The notes beneath the pieces were generated by a model, which was given only the letters and a program-made list of their open reading frames with translations, was not told the DNA's origin and did not search any database. 64,000 nucleotides of DNA, taken from the NCBI RefSeq assembly GCF_000759345.1, contig NZ_JPZL01000005.1, positions 16,361-80,360 of the forward strand. The letters run 5' to 3'. The position numbers and the translations under genes were made by a program. Positions 33,297-43,600 of the stretch are shown piece after piece (position 1 is the first letter of the stretch; each line of letters begins with the position of its first letter). This DNA is from Litchfieldella xinjiangensis. Lineage in GTDB: Bacteria; Pseudomonadota; Gammaproteobacteria; Pseudomonadales; Halomonadaceae.

Positions 33297-36200
33297 TGAG
33301 TCTTTCCTTGATCCAGTAGTCATCGTCAGCTCTCTCGACACTGAGGATATCCGACATATCGTCCGACATCTCCGTCAGCGGTGCAGGCGCTGGGTAGATG
33401 CGCCGGCTGGGGCGCAGGGGTATCTGCGTCGCCTCGCGGAATTTTACCTGAACGTCCCATCGGTACTCGGTGCTGGTGCCAAAGCCCCGCATGGGCTCGT
33501 TAGCGGGCGAGTGCACGTAGTAAGTTATTTGCTGCGCGCCCAACTGCGTAAGCAAGGGCTGAATACGCGTAGAGGATGTCTCACGCCAAGCGCTGCCTGC
33601 CGGTGAACGATAGTGCGATCCCTGTAGCAAGCGCAGCACCGTGACGTCGTTCAACTCGACCCCCATACCGGGCAGAGCGCTACGAACCTCGATGGCGGTA
33701 TTGATGGCCTGGCGCGGATCGAAATGATCCTGCCAGAGACGCCCGATTGGCATGGCCGTTTCAACGGGTGAGGTATGGGTCTGGCCAAGCCGAGCCAACA
33801 GCGCATCGCGCTCCGCCGGACTGAGCCTGCGCAGCGAGACCTGGATATTGGCGAAGATACCCTGCAAGCGATAATAGGCCTCTTCCGGCTCCTCCAGCCA
33901 GGGGGCACGGCCGCGCTGATCGCCGAAGGGACCATGCTTGATCCACTGCTCAAGCGGGCCATCGGTCAACAATATCCCGCCTACCGCGCCGCCCAGGAGC
34001 AAGGCCAGGCCGACCCAGCCCACCGGGCCGCTGAATAGCATCAGCATCGTGGCGCCGGCTGCGGCCATGCCATAAGCCAGTGCAGCGTCTGTATCGCCCT
34101 CACGCAGGCGCTCAATCGCTTCCCACGTCATGGTGATGGCCATTAGTGCTCCAGCCATCTTGGAAGCTATCCAATTGACCCTAATCAAACTAGGAAAGAG
34201 ACGGGTTATGATATTTGCTTGTCCATTTCGTATCATAACCTTCTGGCTGAAATTGCTAACTCTAACAACAGCAGCTTGAGGCGCCTGATGACGCCGAGCC
34301 ATATAGCCACTCACATTGAAAGTGGCTAGACTTAAATCTATTAGGGCTGTCAATATATCAATGCGGCCTTTCCAGCCTTCCTTAGTTGCTCTAGCACTCT
34401 GCACCAAGTTCACCGCTTGCACGACAACCATAATATAAGGCAATCGAGTAGCGTCAGTGGCACGCTCGGCAAAGCCGATTCGGCTACTGCCACGGCGTAC
34501 GAGGTCGGCAGCGCGTGAATCGGCGGGTGCAAACACGAAGCGCACTTCCCGGGCTTCGCCTGTCTCGGCCATGGAGCTCAGTCGCTGTTTGTTGGTGCCG
34601 CCCAGCAATTTGCCGTCCGAGGTCCGGTAGATCTCGCCATAGAACTGGCGATGATTGTTCCGGGCGATGTACTCCCTTTCGGCCGTATCAATACCGAACT
34701 TCATGCCTGTGGCGACGTCTTCCACCCCGATCAAGACGTAGCGCCCGAGGTCGACATCCCCAAGCGGCTGGAAGGTAAGATCGCCCAACATACTATGCAG
34801 GGCCCCGCGCGAGGCATTGAAGGCAGGCAGGTAGAGTCTTCCCGTCATGGCTGTACGTTGGCTCTCGTCCGCCACCTGACCCAGCAGGTTCCTGCCGCTC
34901 TCGGCGATCTTGCCGAAAACGCTATCGAGGGCATCGGCCCAGCGTTTGAGTTCGCCTGGAACGCTGGTATGGGCCATAGCAGCCAGCAGAGATACTTCGA
35001 AGGTCTGCAGGTCGTCCTTGTCCGGTACGTCGTTGCGCTCGCTCTCCTCGGCCAGCGCTTTGGCACGAAAACGACCACTGCCGTCGTTAGTTTCCTCCTC
35101 CGGCAGCACGAAGGGCAGTTCGACGGGGTGGGCCTCGCTGTCGGGGAAGCACATGGCATGCAGCGGTTCACGGCTGCCGTCCTCGAGCAGGGAAAGCAGG
35201 GTGCGCTGGGCCTTTGCCGGATTGGCGGTGTGGAACAGGCTGGGGATATCCTGATCCACTAGGGTATCGACCCGCTTCGGATCGAGGCTCAGGGCGGTGA
35301 AGCACTGCTCTGCCAGGCAGAAGCCGCTGACATAGTCGCTGCCTTCCAGGCTGAAGTAGTCCGCCAGTATCCGTTGGTAGGCCGCATGACCCAACAGGTC
35401 GGCCAGGTGCGTTTGATGAAACTCCCAAAGCCGATGGCCAATGTCGCGCGCCAGCGTGGCCACGCTGGTGTGGAACTCCCCGCCCAGGTAGCGCAGCGCC
35501 GGCTGCGAAGCAAAGCGCCGCAGCGTGTTGCTCTCGCCGCCGATGCGCTCAGGCATGACCCGCTTCTGTATCATGACGGCGCTGCGATAATGCGGTCGGG
35601 AAGCGCAGCGCTCTAGCAGCAGCGACAGGTAGTTCTGCGCCAGCTGTGTCTGGCTCAGGGCGTGGCGCAGTTCGAACAAGGGATCGTTGAGGACAAGCCC
35701 CGGTATCTCCCGCTGCCGCGCGTCCTCCAGAATGTCGCTGCCTTCGGGAAGCTCCTCCCAAACCGGCGGCTCGGGGGCCTCTTCCCTCTGCACGGGGGTG
35801 CTACGGTTTGCCTGACACACCGACTCGACGGCAGCGGCACGCAAACCCACCTCCAGCTTCAGAGGCGAGTCTTCCCTGTTGGCTTCGTTCCAGGCGCCGT
35901 TCACCGCATCCGATCCGCCACCATCGAAGCGCTGCTGCTCGCTCAAGGCCTGCTGGTACAGAGAGGACAATACGCTTCCCGATAGATCCTCGGTCCAGAG
36001 CGGTGGGTGTGCGACCTGTGTTTCCAGACTGGGGCTGCGTTCCCGCTGCGGCACCAACCGGTCGGCCGCGAGAAGCTGGCCACTCGCGATACGCTCGGAC
36101 GCAGCGCGCAGCGAAACGGACTGGAAACGCTGATTGATCGCCGTGGGATTGGCTTCCAGGTGGTTCAGCCTGGCCGCCGACCATTGAACGTCCGAGAATG

Positions 36201-36834
36201 CGACCTTGACCTCGCGGCTCAGCCAGTTCATTTCTCGGCGTGCAGGCAGCCATAGCTCCGTCAACGGCTGACCCGTAGCGGGCCGGCGATCCTCGACATA
36301 GCCGCCGTCCTCGTTGCGGTGTTGCGCCAGGTCGACATCCCGGAACTGCCACTCGCCCGACTCGGAGACCCCCACCTCGATCTCCCGCCATACGGCTCCC
36401 CGATAGTGGATGTACAGGTAGCCTGGGCGACACGGCAGAGCATGGGTGGCGTCATCCACCAGCGACTGCCAAAAGGCGAGCGGCACAACGGGCTGCACGA
36501 CATGGTGCTGATGGACAGTGCGCTGCTCATGCTCCTGCCAGGGCGTGGCTCCCACGTTGCCGAACAGCGGCACCCGTATCGGCTGGCCCTCTTCGCTGAC
36601 GATTTCCAGCCAGACATTGCGACGCGGTTGCCCTTCCCAGGCCCAGCCGTGAATACGGCTCAATGGTTCAGGGAGATCCTCTTCCTCGACCGCCTCGGCA
36701 AGGGCTGCCTGCTCCTGCTGGTCTTCCAGGTCGAAGAAGACGAAGCGGTGGCCCTCAGGATGTTCCTTGCCCATGACCTGAATGAAGAGCTTGGGTTCTT
36801 CACACGCCTTGTGCTGGCTCAATTCCTGGCTCAT
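33286..36834 (-). CDS. T6SS MIX-type effector with VasX-like membrane-active C-terminus
   Basis: 1182 residues from ATG 36834 (GGAG six bases upstream; overlaps the DUF4123 stop by four bases). Around residues 135-155 the sequence CRPGYLYIHYRGAVWREIEV fits the MIX marker (hRxGhhYhh with a trailing R/W). A long middle region has no recognised motif. Residues ~890-970 carry hydrophobic helices (MAGALMAITM; AAAGATMLMLFSGPVGWVGL; LALLLGGAVGGILL) followed by PLEQWIKHGPFG, the pattern of pore-forming VasX-like effectors. No lipase, nuclease or amidase motif was seen. Order vgrG-DUF4123-effector-membrane immunity equals V. cholerae vgrG2-vasW-vasX-tsiV2. The C-terminal coding region (34140-34460) is AT-richer than the rest. 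Confidence 0.75.
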   Translation of the reverse strand: MSQELSQHKACEEPKLFIQVMGKEHPEGHRFVFFDLEDQQEQAALAEAVEEEDLPEPLSRIHGWAWEGQPRRNVWLEIVSEEGQPIRVPLFGNVGATPWQEHEQRTVHQHHVVQPVVPLAFWQSLVDDATHALPCRPGYLYIHYRGAVWREIEVGVSESGEWQFRDVDLAQHRNEDGGYVEDRRPATGQPLTELWLPARREMNWLSREVKVAFSDVQWSAARLNHLEANPTAINQRFQSVSLRAASERIASGQLLAADRLVPQRERSPSLETQVAHPPLWTEDLSGSVLSSLYQQALSEQQRFDGGGSDAVNGAWNEANREDSPLKLEVGLRAAAVESVCQANRSTPVQREEAPEPPVWEELPEGSDILEDARQREIPGLVLNDPLFELRHALSQTQLAQNYLSLLLERCASRPHYRSAVMIQKRVMPERIGGESNTLRRFASQPALRYLGGEFHTSVATLARDIGHRLWEFHQTHLADLLGHAAYQRILADYFSLEGSDYVSGFCLAEQCFTALSLDPKRVDTLVDQDIPSLFHTANPAKAQRTLLSLLEDGSREPLHAMCFPDSEAHPVELPFVLPEEETNDGSGRFRAKALAEESERNDVPDKDDLQTFEVSLLAAMAHTSVPGELKRWADALDSVFGKIAESGRNLLGQVADESQRTAMTGRLYLPAFNASRGALHSMLGDLTFQPLGDVDLGRYVLIGVEDVATGMKFGIDTAEREYIARNNHRQFYGEIYRTSDGKLLGGTNKQRLSSMAETGEAREVRFVFAPADSRAADLVRRGSSRIGFAERATDATRLPYIMVVVQAVNLVQSARATKEGWKGRIDILTALIDLSLATFNVSGYMARRHQAPQAAVVRVSNFSQKVMIRNGQANIITRLFPSLIRVNWIASKMAGALMAITMTWEAIERLREGDTDAALAYGMAAAGATMLMLFSGPVGWVGLALLLGGAVGGILLTDGPLEQWIKHGPFGDQRGRAPWLEEPEEAYYRLQGIFANIQVSLRRLSPAERDALLARLGQTHTSPVETAMPIGRLWQDHFDPRQAINTAIEVRSALPGMGVELNDVTVLRLLQGSHYRSPAGSAWRETSSTRIQPLLTQLGAQQITYYVHSPANEPMRGFGTSTEYRWDVQVKFREATQIPLRPSRRIYPAPAPLTEMSDDMSDILSVERADDDYWIKERLNVR

Positions 36835-37637
36835 GTAGCACTCCATTGACTGGGGGATTGCGTGGGCGCTTCAACAACGGCTAATGGGTCGTTTTTCTCG
36901 CCCAGCGCTTGCTCGAAGCGAGCACTGGCAAGGAAACGGCGATAGGCTTCCGGATCGTCAAGACTCTCGCCCGGTTGGCGAAACTCCTTCCAAGCCCTCA
37001 TCACTCGTATATGGCGCTCCAACGCCGCCTCCTGTCCTCGGGACAGAGCAACGGCTGGCGTCGCTGTCGACTGGGTTACTGCGGTGTGGCCTTGCTCTTC
37101 GTGCGGCACCGACTCGTCGTCATCGGCACATAGCGCATGCCATGCTGACGCCACGGGGTTACGCGGGTGTACTTCGCCATGCCATATCCACCGATCGAGG
37201 GGGCCGAACCAGGCCTGGCTGACATACTCGGGGGAACCGAAGAGCGCTGCCGCGACGTCGGGGTGGTAGTAACGCACCATGCCTTTACGATCACCGTAGA
37301 AGGCCACACTCAAGCAGGTGCGTAGATGCCCCAGCACTTCCTCTTCGGGGGCTTGGCTAGCCACGACGATACCTGGCGCAATGCCCTTTCTCGGATCTTG
37401 GGAGAACACCCGGAGCAAGTCACCAATCGCATCGTTCACGCGTAACACCACGGGACTCCTTTTCAGGAAGTCGGCATAGGGCGTTTCCAGGAACAACCAC
37501 TCGTACTCGAGTGCCGTCACCTGCCGGTAGAGCGATGACAGGGTCTGGCCGGTTTCTTCGAGAATCAGCCAGTGGCTCAAGTGACGGCTCTGCTTGCCAA
37601 GCAGCTCGAACAATGTATCGGCGTGGCTCATCCTCAT
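36831..37637 (-). CDS. DUF4123 T6SS effector-loading adaptor
   Basis: 268 residues from ATG 37637, overlapping the vgrG stop (ATGA); ATG 37631 is also possible. The N-terminal two thirds matches the DUF4123 chaperone family (LEETGQTLSSLYRQ, WLFLETPYADFLKRSPVVLRV, LRTCLSVAFYGDRKGMVRYYHPDV). Such adaptors (VasW/Tap/TEC) hold a specific effector and place it on its VgrG, then stay behind. It lies exactly between vgrG and the effector, and all three genes overlap by four bases, so the set is a transferable effector cassette. Confidence 0.88.
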   Translation of the reverse strand: MRMSHADTLFELLGKQSRHLSHWLILEETGQTLSSLYRQVTALEYEWLFLETPYADFLKRSPVVLRVNDAIGDLLRVFSQDPRKGIAPGIVVASQAPEEEVLGHLRTCLSVAFYGDRKGMVRYYHPDVAAALFGSPEYVSQAWFGPLDRWIWHGEVHPRNPVASAWHALCADDDESVPHEEQGHTAVTQSTATPAVALSRGQEAALERHIRVMRAWKEFRQPGESLDDPEAYRRFLASARFEQALGEKNDPLAVVEAPTQSPSQWSAT

Positions 37638-39772
37638 GACGCTGCATGCCCCCTGCAAGGGCAGTCGGAGAGGGGACAGTTTCCATCACGCTGCATCTGG
37701 CAGCGCTCGATCATGGGGATGTCTTCGGCCATGGCCTGGTCGAGGCGCTTGCCGAAAACCGGCCCCATGGTGACATCCTCGTGCACTTCATCCTGCGCCT
37801 CCTTCGGCAACGCCGGCATCTCGACCGCTTGCCCCGAACCACTGCCCGGACTACCGCCGGAGTTGATCTTGACCTGGGCACCAACGATGGTGACGCCGCT
37901 GGGGTCGAGCTTGACGAAGCTACCGCCGGCCTTGAGGGTGATCTCGGCGCCAGCGTCTATCACGACTTTCATGCCCGCCTTGTGGTGCACTTCCTGGCCG
38001 GCTGCGACCAGCTGGGCACGACCGTATTTTTCATGGCGGGTAGCATCGACGATCAAATGGTCATCGCCATCGATCTGGGTGTGGCGTTGGCCGTGAATCG
38101 TCAGGTGGTCATCGCTGTGAATCTCGCTTACGCGGTTGTGATGCACGCTGAGAAAGCTGTCGTTTCCAATCTCCTCGGTGCGGTCGTGGTTGGTCAGTAG
38201 CTCCAGGTCTTTCTGGGCATGCGCCCAGATCTGCTCTTCACCCGCTTCGTCCTCGAAGCGCAGTTCGTTGAAACCCTCGCCCTTGTGGCTCTGGGTGCGA
38301 ATCACCGTGCGCGTCTTGTGTTCGGGCAGGGCATAGGGCGGCGTGTTGACGGCGTGGTAGGTGCGCCCGGTGATCAGCGGCTGGTCGGGGTCGCCTTCAA
38401 GGAAGGAGACGATCACCTCGTGGCCGATGCGCGGAATCGCCATCGCCCCGTAGCCACCGCCGGCCCAGCCCTGGCTGACCCTGATCCAGGCACTCGCGGT
38501 GTCGTCAGGGGCCGCATAGCGATCCCAGGGGAACTGCACCTTGACCCGGCCGTGCTCGTCGCAGTGGATCTCTTCGCCCTCGGGGCCGACCACGAAGGCG
38601 ACCTGCGGGCCGTCGACGCGTGGCTTGGGATTGGGCGTGGGGCGCCAGGCGCTATCGCCGGGGGTGAGCACCAATTGGTTGTAATAACGCGTCATGGCTT
38701 CTGAACCTGCCCGGCCCTGCAGGCTTGGCTGAGTGAAGCCATCCTCTTCCAGGGCCTGGGGCTGTTCACCGTGATGGATCACTTCGACTACCTGCCAGTC
38801 GCGGTTGAGACTGTCGGCGTCGTGGTCGGTCAGGGTGAATCGGTGCCCCGGGGCAAGCTCGGGCAGGTCGCTCTCGGCGCGGCAGGTCAGGGCGTCGTGG
38901 CGCAGCGCTTCCAGGCGGATACGCGTGAATGGCTGACCCGACGCATCGGCCTTGAAGCGGCCGGGGTAATCGTAGTGTTCGTAGTCGTCTCTCCTCTGCG
39001 CGTGAGTTTCAAGGTCAGCCCCGGCGTGTTCGTGCAGTTGTGCGTAGCCGGGGTTCTTGAACGAGTAGTCCTTGAGCGTGGCGCTGGCCGGGGCGACCCG
39101 GGCCACCTGCTTGAGTCTGCGCACATGGCGCGTTGGCGCCGTGCCCCCCGCGCGGCTGTGATAGCTGCGCTCGCCCACGTGGGTCAGCATCTGCGGGTCG
39201 TCGGCGAACACCAGACGGTGGACGCCCTCGCCGCTCTCACCCCCTTGGGTACTGAACTCATGGAAATAGAACAGCCCCTCTTCGGCGGCCAGGCGCTCGA
39301 TGAAGGCCAGGTCCGTCTCGCGATACTGCACGCAGTATTCACGCTCGGCGGGCTCGCGGGTCACAGCGAAGGCCACGTCACGAATACCGCGCTCGTCGCA
39401 CAGGGTGTTGATGATGGTCAGTGGCGAGACGTGCTGGAAGATGCGTGAATTGTGACGCAACGACAGCCGCCACAGGGCGGGGCGCAGCACCAGCGAATAG
39501 AAGGTACGCCGATGGCCGCGGTCGCCCCGGCTGAACTCGGTGGCGATACCATTCACCCGGCGCAGGGCCGTGCCGTCCTGCCAGACGGTCAGCGTCAGGG
39601 CGCGATCGAGAAAGGTCTCGGGGGTGAGGTCGCCGTCGCGGCTGGCGAATTCGATGGCCAGCTCGAAGGGCGACGAGAGCGCTTCGCGGTGGGTGAATTC
39701 GATGACGGCCAGGTCGAGGACGTCCTGTCCGGGAAGGGTCAGGGTGAACTGAAGTCCGGTCTGATGGGCCAT
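37634..39772 (-). CDS. vgrG: VgrG, T6SS spike protein (TssI)
   Basis: 712 residues from ATG 39772 (GAGGGAAG upstream; the 10-residue longer frame overlaps the PAAR gene). The gp27-like base (FTLTLPGQDVLDLAVIEFTH, REYCVQYRETDLAFIERLAAEEGLFYFHE), the gp5-like OB region (GRVKVQFPWDR, SAWIRVSQGWAGGGYGAMAIPRIGHEVIVSFLEGDPDQP) and the beta-helix needle are complete. The last ~25 residues form a Cys-rich tail (RCQMQRDGNCPLSDCPC) that may bind metal or dock the adaptor. No extra catalytic domain, so it is a carrier rather than an evolved VgrG. Confidence 0.95.
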   Translation of the reverse strand: MAHQTGLQFTLTLPGQDVLDLAVIEFTHREALSSPFELAIEFASRDGDLTPETFLDRALTLTVWQDGTALRRVNGIATEFSRGDRGHRRTFYSLVLRPALWRLSLRHNSRIFQHVSPLTIINTLCDERGIRDVAFAVTREPAEREYCVQYRETDLAFIERLAAEEGLFYFHEFSTQGGESGEGVHRLVFADDPQMLTHVGERSYHSRAGGTAPTRHVRRLKQVARVAPASATLKDYSFKNPGYAQLHEHAGADLETHAQRRDDYEHYDYPGRFKADASGQPFTRIRLEALRHDALTCRAESDLPELAPGHRFTLTDHDADSLNRDWQVVEVIHHGEQPQALEEDGFTQPSLQGRAGSEAMTRYYNQLVLTPGDSAWRPTPNPKPRVDGPQVAFVVGPEGEEIHCDEHGRVKVQFPWDRYAAPDDTASAWIRVSQGWAGGGYGAMAIPRIGHEVIVSFLEGDPDQPLITGRTYHAVNTPPYALPEHKTRTVIRTQSHKGEGFNELRFEDEAGEEQIWAHAQKDLELLTNHDRTEEIGNDSFLSVHHNRVSEIHSDDHLTIHGQRHTQIDGDDHLIVDATRHEKYGRAQLVAAGQEVHHKAGMKVVIDAGAEITLKAGGSFVKLDPSGVTIVGAQVKINSGGSPGSGSGQAVEMPALPKEAQDEVHEDVTMGPVFGKRLDQAMAEDIPMIERCQMQRDGNCPLSDCPCRGHAAS

Positions 39773-39773
39773 G

Positions 39774-40061
39774 TCAGCTTCCCTCTCCTGTGGCCGAGCC
39801 AATCACCACACCTCCGCAGCTCACCGCGTGACCGGTGAGTGCGGCGGGCTTACCGTCGATCAGAATGCTGTCCGAGCCTTCCGCGATGGTTCTGGGGTGT
39901 GGCGAGTGCTTGGGTTTGTCGTGGGGCGCCAGAGGATCGCCCTGACGCGCCGCCGGTTTGCCGTCGATGATCACTGTGGGGCTACCGGCAGTGACCGGCG
40001 TCGGCGGGAAACCGTCATGGTCGGTGCCTTGGTCGCCCACGAGTACGAGATTGCGTCCCAT
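39774..40061 (-). CDS. PAAR-domain spike tip protein
   Basis: 95 residues made of the PAAR repeat only: GSPTVIIDGKPAARQGDPLAPHDK and GSDSILIDGKPAALTGHAVSCGG. PAAR proteins cap the VgrG trimer with a zinc-bound cone, sharpening the spike; the two His and the late Cys are candidate zinc ligands. The stop codon lies one base from the vgrG start. With no fused toxin domain, it acts as a structural tip. Confidence 0.93.
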   Translation of the reverse strand: MGRNLVLVGDQGTDHDGFPPTPVTAGSPTVIIDGKPAARQGDPLAPHDKPKHSPHPRTIAEGSDSILIDGKPAALTGHAVSCGGVVIGSATGEGS

Positions 40062-40094
40062 CGGTCCATCTCCTTGTTTATGCGCAGCGGCGCG

Positions 40095-40679
40095 TCAGTC
40101 GTGCCACTCGGCCGGCGCCTGGAAAGTCGCTATGCCTGTGGCATCGATGTACATACGCTGGAAGCCGGCCTGTACAAGACTGCTCACTGCGGCATGGCAA
40201 GCCATTGGGAGCCGTGCATGCACTGGCATGCCTCGCAGGGTACGGCGAGTTTCGGCCAACAGCCGTGCTCCATGTCCACTGCCTTGCCACTGCGGTTCAA
40301 TGAAAAAGAAACGCAACTGCCAAGCCACTTCCTCACTGGGGCGACAGACAAGCGCCATCCCTAGCGGCGCCCCATCGCCATGCCGTAGGGTCAATAGCTG
40401 GCCCTGCCAATGCGCCACACGTTCATTTTCTCGCTGCAGCCAGACACCCCGGGAAACGGTGTGGGTCAGGACATGGCGTAGCGTCTCGATCCGAGATTCA
40501 TCGCGCAGGACCCAAGGGGAATGGCCTTGATCATCGGCACGCCTCGCTGCCCCGAGAAACGCCTCGATATCCCCTGCGGTTCCAGCCGCCAAGGGAGCTA
40601 CTTCCTTGCCGACCGCGGTGGGGGGCACCGCCACAGGAATGCTCCTTGGGCGCCAGAGGCGCTTAAGCGTCGTCAGCAT
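40095..40679 (-). CDS. GNAT-fold acetyltransferase encoded in the T6SS operon
   Basis: 194 residues. The second half shows the GNAT acetyl-CoA site: LRFFFIEPQWQGSGHGARLL has the beta4 strand and the QGSGHG pyrophosphate loop (Q/RxxGxG/A). The start lies 17 bases inside the end of tssM, so it belongs to the same transcript. It occupies the position held by vasL in V. cholerae, but is unrelated to that in sequence. Target unknown: it might modify an apparatus part or an effector, or be an unrelated cargo gene. Confidence 0.75.
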   Translation of the reverse strand: MLTTLKRLWRPRSIPVAVPPTAVGKEVAPLAAGTAGDIEAFLGAARRADDQGHSPWVLRDESRIETLRHVLTHTVSRGVWLQRENERVAHWQGQLLTLRHGDGAPLGMALVCRPSEEVAWQLRFFFIEPQWQGSGHGARLLAETRRTLRGMPVHARLPMACHAAVSSLVQAGFQRMYIDATGIATFQAPAEWHD

Positions 40680-43600
40680 GGCGCACTCCCTGGGCGTACA
40701 AGGCGGTGGGCAGTTGGAAACCGGCCACCAGCGGACGAGTGAAGGGGTTGCGCCCCCCTTCTGCCTGCAGGCGATAGCGCATCACCCCGCCATCGACTGA
40801 AAAGCGCAGTTCCAGATCGCGTTCGCTGGCCCCGATCACCTCGGCTTCGTCAAGCAAGCGGAACCAGGCCCAGGCCCCATCACGGGTCAAGCTGCGCGGC
40901 GAGCGGTTGACGGTGCTAGGAACCAGGGTGACGCGACTTTCATTGCCCGCACGCAAGGCATTGGGCCAGATCATCGGTACATTCTGGCTGGCGTGATGGG
41001 CATATTCGATCAACTGCCCATCGACACTGATCACGCTGCGTCGCTTATCGGGACTGAGGCTGACCGGCTCGAGGCTGAACGCCACATCGAGCATGCCGTC
41101 GCGGCCGAAGTAAGCTTCCCGAATACGTTGGCCACGCTGCACGGCGCTCAGCACGTGATCGCTGAGCAGCGAGTAACCATTGGCGTCTTGCATCTGTTCC
41201 GGCGCCGCCTCGATGAACGGACGCAGGTTATCCTTGTAGAAGCTGTCGAGTGTGCCGCCCGGGCCGAAAAACGCTTCGAAGTCGGCCAGCGCCACGTCGC
41301 GCGTAGCCCTCGGGTCGAGCGGGTAACGTCCGGCAAGCTGCGCTTGATAGGGGGCCACGACATCATCCAGCCACTGGCGCTCCAGATGACTGATGGCACT
41401 GGCCATGAGCAACTGCCAGCTTTGATCGGCCAGGCTCGAGAGCATGCGATCCATCGGTGCGGGCATCTCTTCGGCGATACGCTGCAGCGTGTGGATCGGG
41501 TCGCCGCCACTCAAGGCCAGGCGATCACGCGCCTGAACGAACGCAGCATGCCCGGGATCGCTGGCGCCCTGGATCTGACGCAAGTAGTCGCGCAATTCGC
41601 CAATCGCCTTCTTGACCTCGGCAAGTGCGGCCGGGTTGCTACCGCGCGCCTGAAGCAAGTCGTTGAGCGGAGCGAAGTGCCGTTCAATATCGCTGGCCAA
41701 CCGGTAACGCGGAGAACGTTCCAGCGCCTGACGCGAGGCATCGTCCCCTTCCGGCAACTCCGGATAAAGGCGGGTATGTGTCGATACTTCACCCAGCAGG
41801 CGATCCAACGGGCGGCTGGCACCCAGCAGCGTGTCGGCTACCACCACGGCCTGGGGAATGTCGGGGATGGGCACCAGCTCGACGTTGTCCAAGGCTTGGC
41901 GCCAGGTTAGATGGTAGTCGCCGATATAGCGCTCACGCAGGGCATCGCGCAGCTGGCGGTTATCGGCCTCGCTGAAGGCGATATCGTCGCGTTGGCCGAG
42001 CACCCACAAGTCGATCATCGCGAGCTCGGTGGACTGATCGACTTCCTTGAGGAAATAGCCTTCGAAGCCGTTGCGGGTCAACAGGCTGGGAATATGGATC
42101 TTGGCAGGGTCATCGTTGCGGGCCATGAACACGGCACTGAAGGCGGGGCCCACCCCTTGGCGCAAGTCGAGCGTGGCGCCGCGGCGTCGATCGCTTCCAG
42201 CCTTGAGCGTGGCGTAAACGCGTTCGCTCATGGGCTGACGCGAGAGTTCCTCCTGCGCGGCTACCAGGCTGCCACGTAGCGGTGCCATGGCCAGCATGGC
42301 CTGCTCATCACCGGCGGCGACGAGCCCCTCAAGGTTGGTATAAGCCAGGGCGTAGTCGAGATGATCAAGCAAACGTTCCTGAACACTGCCACGCTGGGGG
42401 AATTGGCGCTGCCAGCGGTCTGCCATGTATTCACGGACCCGCTCAGGCTGACGCCCGCTGGCATCTGACATCATGCGCAGGATACGCAACAGCGCGAGCT
42501 TGTCGTTGCTGTTCGGAGCGGCGCGATTCATGTCATCCATGACACCGATCATCAAGGACGGCAGGAAATGGTACTCGAGCACGGACAGGTAGGCGTTTTC
42601 CACCCGGCGCCCGACGAGACGTCCCTGATAAAGACCCATATCGGCGATGATCGGGATATGTTCGCGGTAGTCGCCGAACTCAAGCGTCGCGCTGCGCAGC
42701 CGATCAAGCGGCTCGAGCAGGCTGTAACCGGTGGGGTCGTCGCTTTGCAATTCATCGGGCTCGGTGGCCATGTAAGCAGCCGCTTTATGCTCCACGGCTG
42801 CCAGCGCACTGGCATTCTTCTGATAGAAGTGGCTCCAGCCCCCCACCATCACCGCACCGCCAAATAGGCACGCCATGACGGTAGCCCGTCTCAGGCTGCG
42901 GCGGCGCTGGGTCGCGCGCGCGTTGTCGCCAGCCAGACCCGCCTCGGGGTAGATGACCTTGTCGAATAGTTCTTCGGTGAAATAGAGCGCACTCCGCGCG
43001 GCCCGATGCGCAGGCTGCACGCTTTCGGCCATGCCATAGCGTCGCGCCGCTGCGTCGACGAAGGGGTCTTCCGGCACCCCCTGTTGATAGACGGATGTGA
43101 AGTAGGTGCCTCGCACCATGGCGGCGGTGGAGAAACGATCGTTGGAGAGCGCTTCGCGCAAGAAACCCAGCAACACATCGCGCAACCCGGCCAACTGACG
43201 AACGAAACGGAACACCGAGGCGCGCTCTTCACGGTCGCGGCATTCGGCCAGCAATGTGGGCAAGCTGGCATTGAGTCGCTCGAGCAGCGCATCGAAGGCG
43301 GTGGCGAACTCTTCTTCCCACTGCCCGGGTGTTTCGAGAGAGGCGGGGCTGAACGTGAACCCCAGCGGCGCCCGACGCGCATCACGCGAGTAGTGACGGA
43401 AAAATTCATCGAAGCCGTGCAGCAGGTCCATCTTGCTGAAAGCGACATATACCGGCAGCCGGGCGGCATGGCGCTCCATCAGTTCGCGCAGACGGGCGCG
43501 CAATAGCGACGCATAGGCCTTGCGTACCGCCACCCGCGCATCGCTCAGGCGGGCCAAATCGAGAACCAGCACCACTCCGTCGAGCGGACGTTGCGGTCGG

